From positions 62,001 to 126,000 of the forward strand of contig NZ_FNCT01000005.1 in NCBI RefSeq assembly GCF_900100495.1: a stretch of 64,000 bases of DNA, read 5' to 3'. Positions 8,993 to 15,294 of the stretch are shown here, piece by piece. Below the pieces are notes generated by a model, which saw nothing but the letters and a program-made list of their open reading frames with translations, made no database searches and was not told the DNA's origin. Positions within the stretch are counted from its first letter, which is position 1. Every line of letters begins with the position of its first letter. Source of the DNA: Pseudomonas benzenivorans. GTDB taxonomy: Bacteria; Pseudomonadota; Gammaproteobacteria; Pseudomonadales; Pseudomonadaceae. Position numbers and translations under genes: made by a program.

Positions 8993-10513
8993 TTACTTCG
9001 CTGCACCTTTCGATACGGCCGTCATCGCAAGACGAGAGCCGCTACCTCCAGCCGACTTTGCATCGGACGTGCCAGTGATGAGACCGCCCAGGAAGTTTCC
9101 AGCGCGAACTCCCGCCCATCCGAGTGCCATCACCCAGAACGTCGGTAACACGATGAACATCATCGCCATCACGAAATTCAACAGCATATCGCCGAAAGCG
9201 TTATTCAACCCCATCAGCGGGTTGAAGTTGCTGTGCGGCGAATGCCAGCCGTAGAGCGCGTCCAGGATCGTGCTGTCGATCCAGCGGGCGAGCTGGAACC
9301 AGAAGTCCACGAAGAACAGCGCGAACTGGACGCAGCTCACCGTCATCACCGTCTTCAGGTCGTAGGTGCCGATCAGCAGCACCAACGGGATGCAGATGAC
9401 GAGCGCCATCTTGAGCATCGTCAGCACCATCGGCAGCGCTTGGCGCACCACGTCCATCGCGGGGAAGAAGGCCAGCGAGCCGACGGTCAGCCCCAGGTGG
9501 CTCGCGTCGCGCGTGACGATGTTCGGCAGCGTCCTGTCGATCTGACCGCCGTAATCGGTGTAGACGGCGCCCTGGTTCATCTTCTGCTGCCGCGGTGAGA
9601 CCACGGCGCGAATCACCGAGTCATTGACCTCGCTCTGCGACAGGAAGCCTGCCCAGCGCCCGATGCGGGTCAGCAGGTCCGGGTCGACCTGTGCCAACAG
9701 TCGGCTGCGCAGCCCCTGGCCGCCATCGGTCCACCACTGTCGGCAGGACGGATAGCCGCCGCCGCTGTCCACCTGTGCCAGCCCCGCATCGCGGGTCGCG
9801 TCGTAGGGCCAGGCCGTGCGCGGCGTGCGGGAGTGGTAGGTGTCATAGAAGCCGGGCGTGTCGAGGAGGTAACTCGACCCGATCCAGGTGACGTCGTTCA
9901 TCTGCTCGTCGGAGAGCGTCGGCCGGTTCATGAACAGCTTGGCTCGCGACGGCCCGTAGCAGTCGTGCGTGAAGTCGGCGACCTCCTGAGCCAGCACCGG
10001 ATCATCGATGCGCGTGGCATCCACATCCATGCGAACCTGACGCAGATCCGTGCCGCAGGGAATCGCCGCCACTGCGGCGCTGGTGACCGCCTTCGAGATG
10101 GCGTGCATGAAGAACCACCACACCGGCACCAGCGCGCTCTGGTCGTTGAGCGCGGTGTAGACGTTGGACCAGCCCGTCTCGTTGGGCAGCGGGACGTTGA
10201 CCTGGCATTGCGCGGAGCGGGTCGTGTCGAACTTGATCGTGGCGAGATCCACCGGGATGAACGGGATGCCGGCGAACAGGACGACCACGATCGCCACCCA
10301 CACCCGGTTCTCGATGCGCATCGACGACAGCACGCCCTTGTTGCCCTCGTCCGCACCTTCGCTGCGGGCCTTGAGCCATTCCTGGATCACGATGGCCACG
10401 AACGGCAGCGCGAACACGCCGCTGGCCACGAGGATGCTCCAGATGCCGTTGTTGACCACCCAGGCCACCAGGGTCAGGTAATACTCCAGGTAGTCCGTGG
10501 TGTAGAGCGTCAT
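8993..10513 (-). CDS. traG: TraG N-terminal-domain conjugal transfer protein
   Basis: Polytopic inner-membrane protein of 506 residues of the TraG_N family, which helps build the mating channel and stabilise mating pairs. It has membrane segments near residues 14-40 and 70-90, a long periplasmic region (about 100-330), and a C-terminal cluster of hydrophobic segments (about 345-480) including MVLTMLKMALVICIPLVLLIG. Length and pattern fit the short ICE-type TraG (about 500 residues) rather than the 900-residue F-plasmid protein. It is the last gene of the minus-strand tra operon. Confidence 0.88.
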   Translation of the reverse strand: MTLYTTDYLEYYLTLVAWVVNNGIWSILVASGVFALPFVAIVIQEWLKARSEGADEGNKGVLSSMRIENRVWVAIVVVLFAGIPFIPVDLATIKFDTTRSAQCQVNVPLPNETGWSNVYTALNDQSALVPVWWFFMHAISKAVTSAAVAAIPCGTDLRQVRMDVDATRIDDPVLAQEVADFTHDCYGPSRAKLFMNRPTLSDEQMNDVTWIGSSYLLDTPGFYDTYHSRTPRTAWPYDATRDAGLAQVDSGGGYPSCRQWWTDGGQGLRSRLLAQVDPDLLTRIGRWAGFLSQSEVNDSVIRAVVSPRQQKMNQGAVYTDYGGQIDRTLPNIVTRDASHLGLTVGSLAFFPAMDVVRQALPMVLTMLKMALVICIPLVLLIGTYDLKTVMTVSCVQFALFFVDFWFQLARWIDSTILDALYGWHSPHSNFNPLMGLNNAFGDMLLNFVMAMMFIVLPTFWVMALGWAGVRAGNFLGGLITGTSDAKSAGGSGSRLAMTAVSKGAAK

Positions 10514-10528
10514 CCCTGCCTCCCGGTC

Positions 10529-10882
10529 TCAGCCGTGCCGCAACAGTTGGCTGGCTTCCAGCGCGACCACGGCGATCACGGCCGCGATCTGCGTGCGCAG
10601 CAGGCGCTGATGCGTCTCGCGGGACGGCTCCCGCCGCAGCAGGCGCCGACGCATCCACCACCAGCCGTAAGCCGTCGCTCCGTAGACGCACAGCCGCCAC
10701 ACGAAGAAGTGGCCGGCGTGCGCCTGCAGCCAGTGCTGCCAGCCCTCGACGCCGCCGACCACGTGGATGCCGGCGATGTTCACCACCACCGCGGCGGCCA
10801 CCACCAGCAAGGTCCACAGCAGCGCCACGCCGACGCGGCGGTTGAACAGCCACGGCAGCCGCAACCAGGCCGGCCGGCTCAT
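10529..10882 (-). CDS. Small ICE membrane protein of unknown function
   Basis: A 117-residue hydrophobic protein with about three membrane segments: FNRRVGVALLWTLLVVAAAVVV, a middle one around FFVWRLCVYGATAYGWWW, and a C-terminal one around IAAVIAVVALEASQLL. A basic stretch RRRLLRREPSRETHQRLLR lies between segments two and three. It starts inside the end of the TIGR03755-type gene (4-bp overlap) and is followed 15 bp later by traG, so it belongs to the transfer operon. A gene of this size occupies this position in related ICEs, but I do not know a function. Confidence 0.75.
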   Translation of the reverse strand: MSRPAWLRLPWLFNRRVGVALLWTLLVVAAAVVVNIAGIHVVGGVEGWQHWLQAHAGHFFVWRLCVYGATAYGWWWMRRRLLRREPSRETHQRLLRTQIAAVIAVVALEASQLLRHG

Positions 10883-12285
10883 GGCGTGCCGCTCCGCGGT
10901 TTCTGGACTTCCCGGAGACGGTCGCGCGTGGTGTCGCCCTCGAAGATGCCGCGCGAGCCGGCGGCGCGGGTGCTGTGGCGCTGGATGATCGCCATCGCCG
11001 AGTTGCCGGCCAGCGTGCGGCGCAGCTCCAGCTCAGTCTTGAGGTTGTCGATCTCCTGCTCCAGCGCGCTGTTCTCCTGGTCGACCGCCCGCACGGCCAG
11101 CTCGTTGGCGGCGACGTTCGGCTCCTTCTTGCCGGTCAGCAACGTGCGTTGCAGCAGCAGGGCCTTCTCCAGCACGCTGGACAGCGCAGCCTCCGACGCC
11201 AGGCGCTTGCCCAGCAGGTCCTGGTCGGGCTCGTCGCGTAGCGCTTCAATCACGCCGCGGGTGATCGGCAGCGAGCTGCTGCCGGCTGCGTCGAGATTGG
11301 CCAGCGTCGTCGGCCGGGCGCCCGTCACCAGCTCCTGCAGCACTTGCAGCTTGGTCTCGTACTCTTCCTGGATCATTGGCGTCAGCCCGACGCCAGGCGT
11401 GGTCTGGGTCTTCGTGCAGCTCTCGCAGGTACGTTGCTCGCGTTCGCCCAGCACGCGGTTCGCAAAGGCCGCGGCCGCGCCAGGCGACGACCAAGTCTGG
11501 CAGGTCAGGCGGTTGCCGCAAGCGCTGCGCGCGATCGACGAGGTATCGGTGGCGCTGCGCCCGTTGAGCAGGTTGTAGCCCGCGCGCGTCACATCGCCGA
11601 CCACCTTGATCGAACTCTGGCCGGAGCCGCCCGCGTTACCGCCGCCGACCCAGGGCACGCCGTTGTTCCCTTTGTTGGACTCGGCCTGCTCGACGGCGGA
11701 GACGGCGTCGGTGCTGCTGACCGCATCCCGCAGCGCCATCCCCTCGGCGAGCTGGTCCCAGCCGGCCTGGCCGCCAGCCATGTCCGCCATCCGATTGGCG
11801 ATGGCCCGGCAGGTCATCTTCGAGCGGTCGAAGTCCAGGCGCGCCTGGAGGATGCCGTTGGTCAGCAGGTTGTAGAGCCCCGGGTCGGCGCGCTGGATGA
11901 TCAGCGCCGGCAGCGAGGCCACGGCGCTGGTGGCGTTCTGGATCACGTTGCTCATGATCGTCTGGAAGCCGTTGCTGATGCCGTTGAGCTGGTTCTGCAG
12001 CGTCGTGGTGATGCTCATGTCGCCGCAGATCAGGTTGCTGTTCCAGCCGACTCCCACGCCGATGCTCTGCATGTTGCCGGCACCACCCATCGACACGGCC
12101 CGGCCGCCGCCGATGCTGTAGAGCACGTCGTCGCCGATCACGCTGCCGCTGGCGTTCACGCCATTGGGGTCGATGCGCGTCTGCGCCCAGGCGGCGCCGA
12201 CGACCAGCGTGATGGCCGCCACGAGCAGCGTGGCCCGCGGGCGCGGCTTCGCGCGGCGCAGGAGGTCGGGGAGGGAAGCGTCCAT
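10879..12285 (-). CDS. ICE conjugation protein, TIGR03755 (PFL_4711) family
   Basis: A 468-residue exported protein of the PFL_4711 family, a TraH-like component of the ICE mating apparatus. The N-terminus (MDASLPDLLRRAKPR then ATLLVAAITLVVGAAWA) is a signal sequence. Conserved cysteines appear in the LICGDMSITT region, at KMTCRAIANRM, in ACGNRLTCQ and in the CESCTKTQT pair. The C-terminal third is strongly helical and probably coiled coil (DQENSALEQEIDNLKTELEL). The ATG at 12285 is chosen over upstream starts because it lies just after the stop of the TIGR03756 gene and precedes the signal peptide. Confidence 0.88.
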   Translation of the reverse strand: MDASLPDLLRRAKPRPRATLLVAAITLVVGAAWAQTRIDPNGVNASGSVIGDDVLYSIGGGRAVSMGGAGNMQSIGVGVGWNSNLICGDMSITTTLQNQLNGISNGFQTIMSNVIQNATSAVASLPALIIQRADPGLYNLLTNGILQARLDFDRSKMTCRAIANRMADMAGGQAGWDQLAEGMALRDAVSSTDAVSAVEQAESNKGNNGVPWVGGGNAGGSGQSSIKVVGDVTRAGYNLLNGRSATDTSSIARSACGNRLTCQTWSSPGAAAAFANRVLGEREQRTCESCTKTQTTPGVGLTPMIQEEYETKLQVLQELVTGARPTTLANLDAAGSSSLPITRGVIEALRDEPDQDLLGKRLASEAALSSVLEKALLLQRTLLTGKKEPNVAANELAVRAVDQENSALEQEIDNLKTELELRRTLAGNSAMAIIQRHSTRAAGSRGIFEGDTTRDRLREVQKPRSGTP

Positions 12286-12295
12286 CGTGGGTTCC

Positions 12296-13240
12296 TCACA
12301 TGAAATCGACGCTGCCGAGGAAGACTTGGCCACGGCGCCGGCAGCAGGAGTACGGCCGCCACAAGGCCCAGGCGTAGTCGCCTTGCTGGGCCTGCACGCG
12401 AGTGCGGCTGTGCGGGAAGACCACGCAACTGTTCGAGAGCGTGGGCGTCAGCTCCTGCCACTTGCCGGTCGAGGCGTCGGTCTCCATCAGCGCGCCGGCC
12501 GGCCAGTAGCCGTCGCGGGCGTTGGCCAGCAGAGGCTGATACACGTGAATCTGGTTGCGGCGCGTCACGATGTCGCCCGCGCGCTGCGCGACCACGGCGC
12601 CGCTCTTGTGGTCGTCGGTCTGGTGCAGGAAGCCACCGCGGGGATACACGTTGCCCCAGAGGTCCAGGCCGGTGCGCGTACCGATTTCGCGCCGGCCGGG
12701 GATGAGCGCTTCGGGGTAGAACGCTTCCGGGATGTTGTAGCGCCAGGCGATCGTGTCGAGCGTGCTCAGCAGATACGGCATGAAGGCCGTGCCAGCGCCC
12801 TCGCAGGTGTAGCCGGAGGCGCTGGCGAACTGGCTGAACACCACCCCGGCCGGATGGCCGATGACATCGGCGTTCTTGAACTTGGCGAGGTTGTTCTCGT
12901 TGTCGTGATTGGTCGTGCCGTCACCGCCAGCCTTGGCGGTCGGGTTGGGCATGCTCATCGCCCTGACTTCCAGCCATGGGTTTTCTCCAGTGTTCGAGTA
13001 GCTCGATACCACCGCATCGGGGACGTAGTGGCGCACCTTGACAGAGGTGCGAACCGAGCAGCCGAAGGGCGTGCAGTACAGCCAGTAGCAGATTCCGACC
13101 ACGCGGTATTCGAGGCAGTCGGGGGACAACGCCGACGAGACGATGGTGGCCGTGTCCAGGGCGAACGTCGACGTGGCCGTGCCCAGCAGCAGCGAGGCGA
13201 CGGTGGCGCGCAGACGCCGGGATGCCAGCAGGAGGCTCAT
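12296..13240 (-). CDS. ICE conjugation protein, TIGR03756 family (TraU-like)
   Basis: A 314-residue secreted protein, the ICE counterpart of F-plasmid TraU. A signal peptide is clear (LLLGTATSTFALDTATIV). It is followed by the family's cysteine-rich segment CLEYRVVGICYWLYCTPFGC (four cysteines within 20 residues), presumably disulphide-bonded in the periplasm. The start overlaps the end of the TIGR03757 gene by 4 bp, so the two are coupled. The DsbA-like protein encoded upstream in the operon would be a logical partner for folding it. Confidence 0.9.
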   Translation of the reverse strand: MSLLLASRRLRATVASLLLGTATSTFALDTATIVSSALSPDCLEYRVVGICYWLYCTPFGCSVRTSVKVRHYVPDAVVSSYSNTGENPWLEVRAMSMPNPTAKAGGDGTTNHDNENNLAKFKNADVIGHPAGVVFSQFASASGYTCEGAGTAFMPYLLSTLDTIAWRYNIPEAFYPEALIPGRREIGTRTGLDLWGNVYPRGGFLHQTDDHKSGAVVAQRAGDIVTRRNQIHVYQPLLANARDGYWPAGALMETDASTGKWQELTPTLSNSCVVFPHSRTRVQAQQGDYAWALWRPYSCCRRRGQVFLGSVDFM

Positions 13241-13686
13241 GGCTGCGTGCTCCGGTAGGCGTCGATGCGCGCGACGGCGCGGGGCACGTCGGGGTTGCCG
13301 TAGACGACGTAGCGCCGATCGACCACCACGGCGGGGATCTTCACGATGCCCAGCCCCCAGGCATCCGCGACGCCTTGGTAGGCGTGGCCGATGCGGCGCT
13401 GCAGGGCCTCGCCGCCGTCATGCAGCCGCTGCCGCACCAGGGCCGCGGCCTGTTGCGGGTCGGCCGGCAGGTGCGCGGCGAGTTCGAGCTCGATGCGCGT
13501 GGCCTGGTCCAGCTCGATGACCCGCACGCCGGCCGGGGCCTGCACCGGATGACGGCTGTCGGTGACGACGAGCACATCTGCGGCCGCCGCGATGGGAGCG
13601 AGCAGCGCGGCGCACAGTCCAGCTGCCAGCCTGGCAGCCAGGGGGCGCCGCGAGGCGGCAGGAAGGTTGAGGAAATGAGCCGGCAT
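13237..13686 (-). CDS. ICE conjugation protein, TIGR03757 family
   Basis: A 149-residue periplasmic protein with a signal peptide (LAAGLCAALLAPIAAA) and a thioredoxin-like core: DVLVVTDSRHPVQ, then VRVIELDQ, then IPAVVVDRRYVVYG. This is the TrbC/TIGR03757 pattern. There is no CxxC pair, so it is likely structural rather than redox active. It is the first gene after the RadC-like insertion and its terminator, so it needs either its own promoter (13690-13790 region) or read-through. Confidence 0.88.
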   Translation of the reverse strand: MPAHFLNLPAASRRPLAARLAAGLCAALLAPIAAAADVLVVTDSRHPVQAPAGVRVIELDQATRIELELAAHLPADPQQAAALVRQRLHDGGEALQRRIGHAYQGVADAWGLGIVKIPAVVVDRRYVVYGNPDVPRAVARIDAYRSTQP

Positions 13687-13790
13687 GTCGCGCCTCCGCG
13701 GAGTCGATGCAAGCTCGTAGTCGAGTGCAACGCAGATCAGGAAACGACAAAGAAACCGAAACCAGTCAGTCCCGATTTCCTGCGGACCGG

Positions 13791-13818
13791 CAAAAAAACG
13801 GGAGCCAAGGGCTCCCGT
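13791..13818 (-). terminator. Rho-independent terminator after the radC-like gene
   Basis: On the minus strand, ACGGGAGCC-CTT-GGCTCCCGT forms a perfect 9-bp stem directly followed by seven T residues. It lies 33 bp after the stop codon of the RadC-like gene. It should stop transcription arriving from the upstream (higher-coordinate) tra genes before TIGR03757. Confidence 0.9.
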
Positions 13819-13851
13819 GGTGATGAAATGAATGCGCGTCGGGTGGTGCTG

Positions 13852-14346
13852 CTACAACAAGCCGGCTTCGGCGAACGAGTACGGGCTGCCCTTGCCGACG
13901 ATGAAGTGATCCAGCACCCGGACATCGACGGTGGCCAGGGCACTCTTCAGCCGCTCGGTGATCGCACGATCAGCGGCCGAGGGCTCGGTGTTCCCCGAGG
14001 GGTGCTGATGCGCCAGGATCAGCGCCGCAGCGTTGAGCGCCAGCGCACGCTGGACCACTACCCTCGGATACACCGAAGTCTGGTCGACCGTGCCCTTGAA
14101 TAGCGGCTCAAAGGCGAGCACCTGGTGCAGGTTGTCGAGAAACACGACGGCGAAGATTTCGTTCGGCTCCGCGACCAGTTTCAGGCGCAGGTAGTCGCGC
14201 ACGGCGGCGGGACTGCCCAGCGCCGGACCGGCCTTGAACACGCGGTTCTCCAGCAGGGTGATGGCCTGCCGGATGATCCAGTCTTCGTGCTGGGCGGCGA
14301 GCAGGGTGAGCGACTCCGGGCAGGAGTCGGCGATGACCAGAGACAT
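13852..14346 (-). CDS. RadC/JAB-domain protein (YfjY-type)
   Basis: A 164-residue single-domain RadC-like protein with a JAMM-type metal site: HQHPSG at residues 113-118 followed by Asp126, plus an upstream VVFLDN strand. Such short RadC proteins are very common on ICEs and genomic islands; their role is unclear, with DNA-repair and anti-restriction functions suggested. The ATG at 14346 with GGAGG upstream is chosen. The gene sits between the DsbA-like gene and TIGR03757, with its own leader hairpin and its own terminator, so it looks like a later insertion into the transfer operon. Confidence 0.9.
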   Translation of the reverse strand: MSLVIADSCPESLTLLAAQHEDWIIRQAITLLENRVFKAGPALGSPAAVRDYLRLKLVAEPNEIFAVVFLDNLHQVLAFEPLFKGTVDQTSVYPRVVVQRALALNAAALILAHQHPSGNTEPSAADRAITERLKSALATVDVRVLDHFIVGKGSPYSFAEAGLL

Positions 14347-14370
14347 GGCGAACCTCCAATGGATGAGATC

Positions 14371-14403
14371 GGAGGGCGCCTGCCCCTGGAGGGCAAACCC
14401 TCC
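14371..14403 (-). promoter_or_regulatory. Leader hairpin upstream of the radC-like gene
   Basis: GGAGGG (14371-14376) pairs with CCCTCC (14398-14403) around an inner TGCCC/GGGCA stem. The hairpin ends 24 nt before the start codon. It resembles the leaders of the genes at 56-64 kb in position and two-tier layout. Confidence 0.55.
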
Positions 14404-14498
14404 TGGGGACGATGGGGATGGAACAGGTGACGAGCGGGCATCCACCACCGCGGATGCGGTGGCTGTTCGCGTCAAGGGATGCGATGCGAACGGGTTTC

Positions 14499-14570
14499 GA
14501 TCAACGCGGACGAGCCGCGCCGTAGCCTCGAAGATCGATGGCTACCTGGGCATGTCACCGGCAACGCCGG
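14499..14570 (-). repeat. Dispersed ICE repeat, copy A
   Basis: This copy shares a gapped match with two other places in the window (62406-62479 and about 63929-64000). Common blocks are GATCAACGCGG, a GCCGYAGYCTYGAAG-like block and CTACCTGGGCATG. It ends in a CCGGC/GCCGG hairpin. It lies about 150-225 nt upstream of the radC-like start and overlaps the last codons of the DsbA-like gene. Confidence 0.65.
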
Positions 14571-15282
14571 CGGGCATGTCTGGGGGATGTGAGGACTCGG
14601 CGCTCGCCGTGTCGCCGGCAGCCAGCAGGTCGAGCGCCGAGAGCAAGGCGTCGCCGTCCATGGGGCCGTGTAGCAGGAGGGTCTTGCCAGTGTCGCGATC
14701 GCGCAGTAGCAGGGTCGGCGTGGCCGCGATGCCCTGCTGTGCCGCTTCCACCGCCTGGGCACGGATGACGGTATCGGGGCGATCGCTGTCGAGACAACCC
14801 TGCATGGCCGGCGTGAGGTCGGGATAGCGCAGGCCCTCCGGCAGGCCCTGGCCGTCGCCACGGGTGTTCGCGTAGAGCCACGCCACGGCCCGCCAGAACG
14901 TGGCATGTCCGCCCGTCTCGCCCGCGCACTCGGCCAGGCGCGCCCCGGCGGTCGCGGCTGGCTCGTGCATGGACAGCGGCAGGTGGTGCCACCGCCAGTT
15001 CACCTCGGGATGGGCGTCGATCCAGCGCTTGAGCACGGGGAAGTAGGCCCGGCAGTACGGGCACTCCAGGTCGGCGTAACCGACCACCGTGAAGCGGGCA
15101 TCGCTGCGGCCGTACAGCCACGGCGGCCCAGCCGGCTTCGGTGGCTCGGGCACGGTCGTGATCGGATGCATGAACTCCGGGGCCGCATCGGGCGTGCGCA
15201 GGAGCAACCACCCGGCGGCGCCCACCGCCGCGACCAGCAGCGCGATCAGGGTATGGCGTCGAGTGAACGAAGGCAGGCGCAT
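14542..15282 (-). CDS. DsbA-family thiol-disulphide protein
   Basis: Periplasmic thioredoxin-fold protein of 246 residues. An N-terminal anchor or signal (TLIALLVAAVGAAGWLLL, residues 11-28) precedes a thioredoxin-like domain with the active site C74-P-Y-C77 (ADLECPYCRAYF) and the cis-proline region around IAATPTLLLRD. It probably oxidises or isomerises disulphides in the cysteine-rich transfer proteins such as the TIGR03756 and TIGR03755 products. It follows the VirB4-type ATPase gene by 12 bp. The last eleven codons lie in the dispersed ICE repeat, so the native C-terminus may have been replaced when the radC-like segment was inserted. Confidence 0.88.
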   Translation of the reverse strand: MRLPSFTRRHTLIALLVAAVGAAGWLLLRTPDAAPEFMHPITTVPEPPKPAGPPWLYGRSDARFTVVGYADLECPYCRAYFPVLKRWIDAHPEVNWRWHHLPLSMHEPAATAGARLAECAGETGGHATFWRAVAWLYANTRGDGQGLPEGLRYPDLTPAMQGCLDSDRPDTVIRAQAVEAAQQGIAATPTLLLRDRDTGKTLLLHGPMDGDALLSALDLLAAGDTASAESSHPPDMPAGVAGDMPR

Positions 15283-15294
15283 GCTGTTCCTCGT

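Noticed and set aside
9833..11578. 581-codon plus-strand frame opposite traG and the TIGR03755 gene
   Set aside because: His/Arg/Gln-rich translation typical of shadow frames; the minus-strand genes have recognisable families.
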